DNA of 64,000 bases, from contig NZ_LMQO01000001.1 of assembly GCF_001425385.1 (NCBI RefSeq), positions 62,001 through 126,000 of the forward strand, in the 5' to 3' direction. Shown one piece after another: positions 55,807-62,988 of the stretch. The notes below the pieces were generated by a model that saw only the letters and a program-made list of their open reading frames with translations, did no database searches and was not told the origin of the DNA. The DNA comes from Sphingomonas sp. Leaf407. Lineage in GTDB: Bacteria > Pseudomonadota > Alphaproteobacteria > Sphingomonadales > Sphingomonadaceae. Positions within the stretch are counted from its first letter, which is position 1. Every line of letters starts with the position of its first letter. The position numbers and the translations under genes were made by a program.

Positions 55807-56814
55807 ATGCGCCCGCGCCGTATCCTCGCGGCGATCGCGCTGCTGGCGGCGGGGGCGCAGACCGCGCCGCCGCAGGGCGATACTCGCCCGGTCCACGATC
55901 CGGTGCTGATCCGCGAGGGGGCGACGTGGCACGTCTTTTCGACCGGCATCGGCAAGGACGGGCAGGGGCTGATCGCCGCGCGTACCTCCGCCGATCTGGT
56001 GACATGGGCACCGGGCACGCCGCCGTTCGCGAGCCTGCCCGAGTGGGCGGCGCGCGCCATTCCCGGCGCGCGCAACCTGTGGGCTCCCGACATATCGTTC
56101 GTGAACGGGCGCTACCGGCTGTATTATTCGGTATCGACCTTCGGGTCGAACCGATCGGCGATCGGGCTGGCGACGACGCCGACGCTTGACCCCAAGCGGC
56201 CGGGCTATGGCTGGCGCGACGAGGGGCTGGTGCTGGAGTCGCGGCCGGGCGATGCGTATAACGCGATCGATCCGGCGTTCGTGGTGGACCGGCAAGGGCG
56301 ACACTGGCTGTCGTTCGGCAGCTTCTGGAGCGGGTTGAAGCTGGTCGAGCTGAACCCTGCGACCGGCAAGCCGCTGCGCCCCGCCGCCCGGCCGCTGGCG
56401 CTCGCCAGCCGTCCGGTGCCCGCCGGCGCGCCGTCGATCATCGAGGCACCCTATATCTTCGAGCGGGGCGGATGGTACTGGCTGATCGCCAGCTACGACT
56501 ATTGCTGCAAGGGCGTGAACAGCACCTATTATACCGTGATCGGCCGGTCGCGGACGATCGCCGGGCCGTATCGCGGCAAGGACGGCAGTTCGATGCTGGC
56601 GGGCGGCGGCACGCTGCTGCTGCGCGCAGACCTTGAGGAGAAGGGGCGGTTTCGTGGTCCCGGCCATGCCGGCCAGTATCGCGGGGCCGACGGTGTCGAC
56701 CGCCTCGTCTACCATGCCTATGACAAGGAAAACGCCGGCGCGCCGACCCTGCGGATCGCGACCCTGCACTGGGGTGCGGACGGCTGGCCGGTGGCCCGGC
56801 CCCAAGGAGAGTGA
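55807..56814 (+). CDS. second GH43 arabinan endo-1,5-alpha-L-arabinosidase
   Basis: A 335-residue paralogue of the preceding enzyme with a cleavable signal peptide (RRILAAIALLAAGAQTA). The same catalytic set is present: base Asp in RPVHDPVLIREG, pKa Asp in AYNAIDPAFVVD, acid Glu in SIIEAPYIFERG. The loop SYDYCCKGVNSTYYTVIG and APTLRIATLHWGADGWPV near the end match the first copy. The two probably arose by tandem duplication, and one is a lipoprotein while the other is soluble. The start at 55807 follows one base after the previous stop. Confidence 0.92.
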   Translation: MRPRRILAAIALLAAGAQTAPPQGDTRPVHDPVLIREGATWHVFSTGIGKDGQGLIAARTSADLVTWAPGTPPFASLPEWAARAIPGARNLWAPDISFVNGRYRLYYSVSTFGSNRSAIGLATTPTLDPKRPGYGWRDEGLVLESRPGDAYNAIDPAFVVDRQGRHWLSFGSFWSGLKLVELNPATGKPLRPAARPLALASRPVPAGAPSIIEAPYIFERGGWYWLIASYDYCCKGVNSTYYTVIGRSRTIAGPYRGKDGSSMLAGGGTLLLRADLEEKGRFRGPGHAGQYRGADGVDRLVYHAYDKENAGAPTLRIATLHWGADGWPVARPQGE

Positions 56815-56816
56815 CC

Positions 56817-57851
56817 ATGACCCTATCGCTTACCCGCCGCTCGGTTCTGGGCGGCATGGCGGCGAGCGCGGCGCTGCCCGCGTTCGCGCAGCGGCGCCCG
56901 ACCCGGATCGTCAACCCGCTGGTCAAGAACCGCGCCGATGCGCAGGTGTTTCGCCACACCGACGGCTGGTATTATCTGACCGGATCGGTGCCCGAATATG
57001 ACCGGCTGGTGCTGCGCCGGTCGCGCACCATCGCTGGCCTTTCCACCGCGCCCGAGAAAGTGCTGTGGCGGCACGAGGCGAAGGGGCCGATGTCGGGCTT
57101 CCTGTGGGCGCCCGAGCTGCACCGGATCGGCAACCAGTGGATCATGTATTTCGCCGCCGGTCCCAGCGGCGGCGGCGAGGACGTGTTCCGCATCCGCACC
57201 TATGCGGTGGTGTGTGACGGGGCCGATCCGATGACCGGCAAATGGACCGTGCTCGGCCAGTTGCAGACGCCGTGGGACAGCTTCAACCTCGATTCGACCA
57301 GCTTCGTGCATCGTGGCACCCGCTATCTGGCATGGGCACAGCGCGAACCGGGGATCGAGACGAACTCGAACCTGTATCTCGCCCCGCTCGCCACGCCGCT
57401 GACGCTGGCAGCGAAGCCCGCCCGGCTGACCGTGCCGACGTTGCCGTGGGAAATCCGGGGGTACAAGGTGGCCGAAGCGCCGGCGATCCTCGCGCGCAAC
57501 GGGCGGCTGTTCCTGACCTATTCGGCGAGCGCGACCGATGCGCGCTATTGCCTAGGCATGCTGACCGCGCGCGACGATGCCGACATCATGGACCCGGCGG
57601 TGTGGAGCAAGTCGCCCGAGCCGGTGATGAAGACGTCGGTCGAGCACAAGATTTTCGGCCCCGGCCACAACAGCTTCACCGTCGACGAGCGCGGGCGCGA
57701 CATGCTGGTGTTCCATGCGCGCGATTACGAGAAGATCACCGGCGACCCGCTGTTCGATCCCAACCGGCATACGCGGGTGCAGCCGGTGCGGTACAATGGC
57801 GAGGGCGTGCCGCTGTTCGATCCGCCGGTGGCGAATGGGCCGCTGGTGTAG
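56817..57851 (+). CDS. third GH43 enzyme, probable exo-acting alpha-L-arabinofuranosidase
   Basis: A 344-residue GH43 enzyme of a different branch. It has a twin-arginine signal (LTRRSVLGGMAASAALPAFA) for export in folded form. RADAQVFRHTDGWYYLTGSV marks the base Asp; the usual Pro after it is replaced by Ala. Then come SGFLWAPELHRIG, NLDSTSFVHRG and the acid Glu in KVAEAPAILARNG. It likely releases single arabinose units from the oligomers made by the two endo-enzymes. AAGGAG stands eight bases before ATG 56817; the GTG at 56811 overlaps the previous stop as an alternative. Confidence 0.88.
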   Translation: MTLSLTRRSVLGGMAASAALPAFAQRRPTRIVNPLVKNRADAQVFRHTDGWYYLTGSVPEYDRLVLRRSRTIAGLSTAPEKVLWRHEAKGPMSGFLWAPELHRIGNQWIMYFAAGPSGGGEDVFRIRTYAVVCDGADPMTGKWTVLGQLQTPWDSFNLDSTSFVHRGTRYLAWAQREPGIETNSNLYLAPLATPLTLAAKPARLTVPTLPWEIRGYKVAEAPAILARNGRLFLTYSASATDARYCLGMLTARDDADIMDPAVWSKSPEPVMKTSVEHKIFGPGHNSFTVDERGRDMLVFHARDYEKITGDPLFDPNRHTRVQPVRYNGEGVPLFDPPVANGPLV

Positions 57852-57913
57852 GGACGTTGCTCCCCGCCCTTGTCAGGGAGGGGAGCAGATTAGGAAGCCA
57901 TTCCTTCGCGCGT

Positions 57914-58022
57914 CGTCACCCCGGACTTGTTCCGGGGTCTACCTCGCCCCAGACGCTGTCGATAAGGCCTCAAGGCGCACCGATTGCCGCGCCGTGGACC
58001 CCGGAACCAGTCCGGGGTGACG
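57914..58022. repeat. palindromic intergenic repeat, family A
   Basis: CGTCACCCCGGACTTGTTCC on the left and GGAACCAGTCCGGGGTGACG on the right. A half-unit of family D (about 57860-57887) lies just before it. Together with the element at 58135 they fill the 57852-58219 gap. Confidence 0.85.
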
Positions 58023-58134
58023 AAAGGAGCGGCTGTTTCGGCCGAAAATGACGAATATCGGCCGGCAAGGCTGAATGTCGATCGGCCCGAGAGGAAACGG
58101 TAGCGCTCGCCACGGGCCGACCCACCCCCGGCCC

Positions 58135-58198
58135 AGTTTCGGATGAACAGTGCCCCGCACTGTTCAGGTCATGCCGGGGGCATGACCGACCCGAAACT
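58135..58198. repeat. 64-base three-way-junction repeat, copy 2
   Basis: Same element as 43431-43494 with one base changed (AGTTTCGGAT for AGTTTCGGGT). It again interrupts a family D unit, with CCGACCCACCCCCGGCCC on its left and GTCAGGGAGGGGAG on its right. Confidence 0.85.
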
Positions 58199-58219
58199 GT
58201 TGTCAGGGAGGGGAGAGGG

Positions 58220-59176
58220 TCAGATGCCGGCGTCGGTCAGCGCGGCCAACTGTTCCTTGCTCAGTTCGAGCCGCCATGATCCCGCCAGTTCCTCCAGTTG
58301 GTCGACGCTGGTGGCGCTGGCGATCGGGGCGGTGACGCCTTCCTGTGCGGCGAGCCATGCCAATGCGATCTGCGGCAGGGTCGCGCCGGTTGCCGCCGCG
58401 ACCGTGTCCATCGCGGCGAGGACCTTCGCGCCTTTTCCTTCGAGCAGGTCGGCCATGCTGGACCCACGCACGCTCTTGGTCAGGTCGGCCTTGCTGCGAT
58501 ACTTGCCGGTCAGGAAGCCGGCGGCGAGGCCGAAATAGGGGGCGACGCCGATATTGTGCTCGACGCACAGGTTCTGGAGTTCGCCCTCATATTTCTTCCG
58601 GCTGACGAGGTTATATTCGGGCTGAAGGACGTGGAAGCGCGGCAGGCCCTCGGCGGTGGCAAGGTCGAGCGCGGATTTGAGGCGCATCGCCCCGAAGTTC
58701 GACGCGCCGAGCACGCCGATCTTGCCGGCGTCGATCAACCGGCCGAACGCGGCGAGATAGTCGGCCTGCGGCGTGTCGGTGTCGTCCTGATGCGCGTAAT
58801 ACAGGTCGATACGGTCGGTGCCGAGCCGACTGAGCGAGGCGTCGGCGGCGGCGGCGATGCGGGCGGGGGCGAGCTTCTCGCCGCCGTCGCCCGGCAGCAT
58901 GCCGACCTTGGTCGCGAGCAATACCCGGTCGCGCTTGCCCGAAGTTTTCAGCCATTCCCCGAGGATCGTTTCGGATTCGCCGCCACGGTGTCCATCGACC
59001 CATGCCGAATAGACGTCGGCGGTGTCGATCATCGTGCCGCCCAGATCGACGAAGGCGTCGAGGATGCGAAAGCTTTGGTCGCGGTCGATCGTCCAGCCGA
59101 ATACATTGCCGCCGAGGATCAGCGGCGGGGTGGCGAGGTCGGTCGCGCCCAGCGTGCGCGGCGGCAGGTCGGTCAT
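58220..59176 (-). CDS. aldo/keto reductase
   Basis: A 318-residue NADPH-dependent TIM-barrel reductase. The catalytic Tyr is in DTADVYSAW near residue 55, with the Lys in LLATKVG and the His in DLYYAHQDD. NADPH-binding segments GVAPYFGLAAGFLTGKY and the C-terminal PIASATSVDQLEELAG are intact. It resembles the YajO/general AKR group with broad aldehyde substrates. It overlaps the stop of the upstream small lipoprotein by four bases (59173-59176), so the two are co-transcribed leftward. Confidence 0.93.
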   Translation of the reverse strand: MTDLPPRTLGATDLATPPLILGGNVFGWTIDRDQSFRILDAFVDLGGTMIDTADVYSAWVDGHRGGESETILGEWLKTSGKRDRVLLATKVGMLPGDGGEKLAPARIAAAADASLSRLGTDRIDLYYAHQDDTDTPQADYLAAFGRLIDAGKIGVLGASNFGAMRLKSALDLATAEGLPRFHVLQPEYNLVSRKKYEGELQNLCVEHNIGVAPYFGLAAGFLTGKYRSKADLTKSVRGSSMADLLEGKGAKVLAAMDTVAAATGATLPQIALAWLAAQEGVTAPIASATSVDQLEELAGSWRLELSKEQLAALTDAGI

Positions 59177-59361
59177 GGTCGTTCCTTGGGTTGGGCCACC
59201 GTGTCGGGAGCCAGCGCATTGGCGTCGAGCATCGCCGCCGCGTCGTTGAGCGCGGCCGCCTCGCTCTGCGTCACGCCGCCCGGCGCGGTATCCTCGTCGC
59301 CGCCGCTACAGGCCGCGAGGAGGAGCAGGGCGGGGAGGGCAAGGGCGGCGGTGCGGGGCAT
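59173..59361 (-). CDS. small lipoprotein, hypothetical
   Basis: A 62-residue protein with a lipoprotein signal (MPRTAALALPALLLLAACSG, lipobox LAAC) and a short acidic mature part rich in Ala, Asp and Glu ending QPKERP. No family is recognised. Its stop overlaps the aldo/keto reductase start. The hairpin at 59381-59413 separates it from the gene above. Confidence 0.65.
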   Translation of the reverse strand: MPRTAALALPALLLLAACSGGDEDTAPGGVTQSEAAALNDAAAMLDANALAPDTVAQPKERP

Positions 59362-59380
59362 CAGGCATCTCCAAACGAAA

Positions 59381-59413
59381 AAGGCCGCGTCCCGTTGCAC
59401 GGGGCGCGGCCTT
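59381..59413 (-). terminator. Rho-independent terminator of the lipoprotein gene at 59436
   Basis: AAGGCCGCG pairs with CGCGGCCTT, with an inner CCCGT-tgc-ACGGG. On the leftward strand the hairpin is followed by CTTTTTCG, a T-run, just after the stop of the gene at 59436-59777. Confidence 0.85.
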
Positions 59414-59435
59414 GTCGTCTAGCGCAGGTCGCGGC

Positions 59436-59777
59436 TTAGCGCTGCAGTTCGCGGCCGGTCTGTTCCAGTTCCTCGCCCGCTTCGCGCTGGGCGCGGTCGG
59501 TCGCGTTGTCGATGCGGTCGCCCGCGCGGTTGGCGGCGGCACCGGCGCGGTCGGCGGCGTTGTCGAGCTTGTCGCCGGCGCGGTCGGCGGCGTTCTCGGC
59601 GGCACCAAAGGCGCGGTCGCCGGCGGCCTGCACGTCGTCGACGGCTTCGCCGACGGTCGAGTTCACGTCGGCGGCGACGGCATCGGCGGCTTCACCGGTT
59701 TCGTTCTGGGCTTTCTGGCTGCAGGCCCCGACCGAGAAGGCAGCGATAGCGAGCGGCAGGAGGAACAGCTTTTTCAT
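59436..59777 (-). CDS. lipoprotein with an amphipathic helical repeat domain
   Basis: A 113-residue lipoprotein: MKKLFLLPLAIAAFSVGACS with lipobox VGAC. The mature part is nearly all Ala, Asp, Glu, Arg and Asn in heptad-like repeats (DRAGDKLDNAADRAG, ANRAGDRIDNATDRA). It should form a long amphipathic helix or coiled coil, as seen in stress-related envelope or LEA-like proteins. A clear terminator follows at 59381-59413, so it is a one-gene unit. No specific function is known. Confidence 0.8.
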   Translation of the reverse strand: MKKLFLLPLAIAAFSVGACSQKAQNETGEAADAVAADVNSTVGEAVDDVQAAGDRAFGAAENAADRAGDKLDNAADRAGAAANRAGDRIDNATDRAQREAGEELEQTGRELQR

Positions 59778-59873
59778 GAATGGCCCTTTCTTGATCCCAT
59801 GATCCGCCGCCTAACGCATGTTCGCGGCGCTGGTTTCATGAACGGAACGATGGCGTGGCGTGGCACTCCGCGA

Positions 59874-59902
59874 TTGACCCCATATAAAGATTTCTTTATA
59901 TG
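59874..59902 (+). promoter_or_regulatory. promoter and palindromic operator of the methionine-cycle operon
   Basis: TTGACC (59874-59879) is a good -35. A palindrome with 10-base arms CATATAAAGA and TCTTTATATG and a two-base TT centre occupies 59881-59902 and covers the -10 (TTATAT). The first gene, an ArsR-type regulator, starts at 59910, so the palindrome is its likely binding site and repression would be direct. The start codon falls close to the expected transcription start, so the message may be leaderless. Confidence 0.8.
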
Positions 59903-59909
59903 ATGCGCC

Positions 59910-60863
59910 ATGGTTCCGGCTCTCGACATCCTGCGCGCGGCGAGCGACGCCACCCGGCTGCGGGTGCTGACGCTGCTGCGCCATATGGAGCTGTCGGTGG
60001 GCGAACTGGCACAGGTGCTGGGGCAGAGCCAGCCGCGCGTCAGCCGCCATGTGAAGATCCTGTGCGATGCGGGCCTTGCCGTGCGGCGCAAGGAGGGAAG
60101 CTGGGTATTCGTGGCGCTGGGCGCGCCGCCGGTGGTGGCACCGCTCGTCGGCGCGCTCGATAGCTGGCTGCCGCAGGGCGATGCGTGGCGCGTCGCCGAT
60201 CTCGCGCGGCTGGCGGCGGTGCGCGCCGACCGGGCGAGTGCGGCGGCGGCGTGGTTCGAGGCGCATGCCGGCGAATGGGATGCGATCCGCTCGCTCCATG
60301 TCGCCGAGGAAGCGGTCGAGGCGGCGATGGCGCGCACGCTGGGGCAGGCGCGGCTTGACCTGCTGGTCGACATCGGCACCGGGACCGGGCGGATGCTGGA
60401 GCTGTTCGCGCCGCAATCGGCCGCCGCGATCGGGATCGACCGCTCGTCGGAGATGCTGCGCCTCGCCCGCGCCAAGCTGACCGAACGCGGATTGGACCAT
60501 GCCGAGCTGCGGCAGGCGGACCTGTATGCGCTGCCGATCGAGGATGGCGCGGCCGATGCGGCGGTGGTCCATCACGTGCTACATTTCGCGCAGCATCCCG
60601 GCGCCGCGATCGCCGAGGCGGCGCGGGTGCTGCGGCCGGGCGGGCGGTTGCTGATCTGCGACTTCGCGCCGCACGAGCGCGAGGAGCTGCGCTCGCGCGA
60701 CGCGCATGCGCGGCTGGGCTTTTCCGACGAACAGATGCTGCGCTGGTTCGGCGACGGCGGGCTTGCCCCGGTGTCGATCGAGACGCTCGACGGGGCCGAA
60801 CTGACGGTCAAACTATGGATGGGACGTCGCCTGGGCGACGTGCAAGAGGTGAAGGCGGCATGA
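59910..60863 (+). CDS. ArsR-family regulator fused to a SAM-dependent methyltransferase domain
   Basis: A 317-residue two-domain protein. Residues 1-85 form an ArsR-type winged helix (ILRAASDATRLRVLTLLRHM, ELAQVLGQSQPRVSRHVKIL). Residues about 130-310 form a methyltransferase fold with DLLVDIGTGTGRMLELFA, GIDRSSEMLRLARAKL and HHVLHFAQHPGAAIAEAARV. In related bacteria such fusions sit ahead of metF/metH and are thought to sense S-adenosyl compounds and repress the operon. The palindrome at 59881 supports this. No ribosome-binding site precedes the ATG. Its stop overlaps metF (ATGA). Confidence 0.88.
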   Translation: MVPALDILRAASDATRLRVLTLLRHMELSVGELAQVLGQSQPRVSRHVKILCDAGLAVRRKEGSWVFVALGAPPVVAPLVGALDSWLPQGDAWRVADLARLAAVRADRASAAAAWFEAHAGEWDAIRSLHVAEEAVEAAMARTLGQARLDLLVDIGTGTGRMLELFAPQSAAAIGIDRSSEMLRLARAKLTERGLDHAELRQADLYALPIEDGAADAAVVHHVLHFAQHPGAAIAEAARVLRPGGRLLICDFAPHEREELRSRDAHARLGFSDEQMLRWFGDGGLAPVSIETLDGAELTVKLWMGRRLGDVQEVKAA

Positions 60864-61801
60864 CTCCGACCATTTCCGATATGGAAGAAGCACGACGCGC
60901 GCTCGATGCGCCGCTGTTCGCCGATCTGGCGGGCGACTGTTCGGTCAGCTTCGAATTCTTCCCACCGAAGAACGAGAAGATGGAAGCCGCGCTGTGGGAG
61001 ACGGTGCGCGCACTGGAGCCGCTGGCACCCAAATTCGTGTCGGTGACGTATGGCGCGGGCGGATCGACCCGCGAGCGCACCCATGCGACGGTCGAGCGGA
61101 TCGCGCGCGAGACGTCGATGCCCGCCGCCGCGCACCTGACCTGCGTCGAGGCGAGCCGTGCCGAGATCGACGAGGTCGCCCAGGCCTATTGGGCGGCGGG
61201 CGTACGCCATATCGTCGCGCTGCGCGGCGATCCGCCGACGATGGGGCAGAAGTTCACGGCGCACCCGGATGGCTATGAAAACGCCGCCGCGCTGGTGACG
61301 GGGTTGCAGAAGCTGCACCCGTTCGAGATTTCGGTCGCGGCCTATCCCGAATGCCATCCCGATTCCGAACATCAGGCGGCCGATCTCGACAACCTCAAGC
61401 GCAAGATCGACGCGGGGGCGACGCGGGCGATCACGCAATTCTTCTTCACGCCCGAGGCGTTCTTCCGCTTCCGCGATGCCGCCGCCGCCGCCGGGATCAA
61501 CGCCGACCTCGTGCCGGGCATCCTGCCGGTGTCGAACGTGGGGCAGGTGCGCAAGTTTGCCGGCATGTGCGGTGCGGCGATCCCGCCATGGATGGACCGG
61601 CTGTTCGAGGGGCTGGACGACCACCCCGGCGCGCGCGCGTTGGTGGCGGCGACGGTCGCCGCCGAAATGTGCCGCAAGCTGTACGCCGGCGGCGTGCGCG
61701 ACTTTCATTTCTACACGCTCAACCGCGCCGAACTGTCCTATGCGATCTGCCACCTGATGGGCCTGCGCCCGAAGGCGATGGCGATCGCGGCGGCGGCGTG
61801 A
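60860..61801 (+). CDS. metF: 5,10-methylenetetrahydrofolate reductase
   Basis: A 313-residue flavoprotein that makes 5-methyl-THF for methionine synthase. Signatures visible: SVSFEFFPPKNEKMEAALWE, SVTYGAGGSTRERTHATVE, HLTCVEASRAEIDEVA, VRHIVALRGDPP and the late NRAELSYAICHLMGL. Length and order are normal for MTHFR without a regulatory domain. The ATG at 60860 lies within the regulator stop overlap, coupling the two. Followed by metH part 1, so the whole methyl-transfer pathway is in one operon. Confidence 0.96.
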   Translation: MTPTISDMEEARRALDAPLFADLAGDCSVSFEFFPPKNEKMEAALWETVRALEPLAPKFVSVTYGAGGSTRERTHATVERIARETSMPAAAHLTCVEASRAEIDEVAQAYWAAGVRHIVALRGDPPTMGQKFTAHPDGYENAAALVTGLQKLHPFEISVAAYPECHPDSEHQAADLDNLKRKIDAGATRAITQFFFTPEAFFRFRDAAAAAGINADLVPGILPVSNVGQVRKFAGMCGAAIPPWMDRLFEGLDDHPGARALVAATVAAEMCRKLYAGGVRDFHFYTLNRAELSYAICHLMGLRPKAMAIAAAA

Positions 61802-61817
61802 TCCGAGAGGAATTGCC

Positions 61818-62867
61818 ATGACCGATGCTCGCCAACGCCTGAACGAACAGGCCGCCAGCCGCGTCCTCATCACCGACGGCGCGTTCGGGACCGAGATCCA
61901 GAACTGGAAACTGTCCGAGGCCGATTATGCCGGCCAACTGACGCTCGGGCACGATCAGAAGGGCAACAACGACATATTGGCGATCACCAAGCCCGAAGTG
62001 CCCGAGACGATCACCCGCGCGTATCTCGACGCCGGGTCGGACATCGTGTCGACCAACACGTTCAGCGCGAACCTCATCAGCCAGGCCGATTATGGCGCGG
62101 AAGCGCTGGTCGCCGACATCAATATCCAGAGCGCGCGGATCGCCCGCCGCCTCGCCGACGACTATGCCGCGCGCGACGGGCGGCCGAGGTTCGTGGCCGG
62201 GGCGATCGGGCCGACCAACAAGACGCTGTCGCTGTCGCCCGACGTCAACGATCCGGGCTATCGCGAGATCGATTTCGATCACCTCAAGGCCGTCTATCGC
62301 GAACAGATCGATGCGCTGGTGCATGGCGGGATCGATTTCGTGCTGATCGAGACGGTGTTCGATACGCTGAACGCCAAGGCCGGGGTGATGGCGGCGATCG
62401 AGGCGGGGCAGGCGCTGGGCCGCGACCTGCCGATCATGTTGTCGATGACGCTGACCGACCTGTCGGGGCGCAACCTGTCGGGCCATACCGTCGAGGCGTT
62501 CTGGCATGCGGTGCGCCATGCGCGGCCGGTGACGATCGGGCTGAACTGCTCGTTCGGCGCGGAGCAGTTGCGGCCGCACGTCAAGACGCTGAGCGAAATC
62601 TGCGATACGCTCATCATGGTCTATCCCAATGCCGGGCTGCCCAACGAACTGGGTGCCTATGACGAACTGCCGGCGACGACCGCGTCGCTGGTCGGCGACT
62701 GGGCGGATCACGGGCAGGTCAACATCCTCGGCGGCTGCTGCGGATCGACCCCGGCGCATATCAAGGCGATGGCCGAGCGGGTGCGCGGCGTGACCCCGCG
62801 CCGGGTGCCGAGCGTGCCGGTGCGGACGCGGCTTGCCGGATTGGAACCGTTCACGATGGCGGCGTGA
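61818..62867 (+). CDS. metH1: methionine synthase, part 1 (homocysteine-binding module)
   Basis: A 349-residue protein equal to the first module of MetH, which binds zinc and homocysteine. It starts VLITDGAFGTEIQNWKLSEA. The first zinc-ligand Cys is in IGLNCSFGAEQLRPHV (about residue 238), and the Cys pair is in ILGGCCGSTPAHIKAMAE (about 305). The module is complete and stops at 62867; the rest of the enzyme is encoded by the next gene. A split MetH is common in sphingomonads. It follows metF by 16 bases. Confidence 0.95.
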   Translation: MTDARQRLNEQAASRVLITDGAFGTEIQNWKLSEADYAGQLTLGHDQKGNNDILAITKPEVPETITRAYLDAGSDIVSTNTFSANLISQADYGAEALVADINIQSARIARRLADDYAARDGRPRFVAGAIGPTNKTLSLSPDVNDPGYREIDFDHLKAVYREQIDALVHGGIDFVLIETVFDTLNAKAGVMAAIEAGQALGRDLPIMLSMTLTDLSGRNLSGHTVEAFWHAVRHARPVTIGLNCSFGAEQLRPHVKTLSEICDTLIMVYPNAGLPNELGAYDELPATTASLVGDWADHGQVNILGGCCGSTPAHIKAMAERVRGVTPRRVPSVPVRTRLAGLEPFTMAA

Positions 62868-62873
62868 CCATCA

Positions 62874-62980
62874 TAGCCCTCTCCCCCTTGGGGGAGAGGG
62901 TTGGGAGAGGGGGTGTCCACCGTCCTCTCCGCTGTATTCCCCTCTCCCCGGCCCTCTCCCCTGAAGGGGAGAGGGAGAGA
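62874..62980. repeat. palindromic repeat between the two metH genes, family E
   Basis: GCCCTCTCCCCCTTGGGGGAGAGGG-type hairpin at 62876-62900, and CCCTCTCCCCTGAAGGGGAG at about 62954-62975, with GGTGTCCACC between them. It fills the 121-base gap between the two halves of MetH. Confidence 0.75.
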
Positions 62981-62988
62981 AAGCTCTC

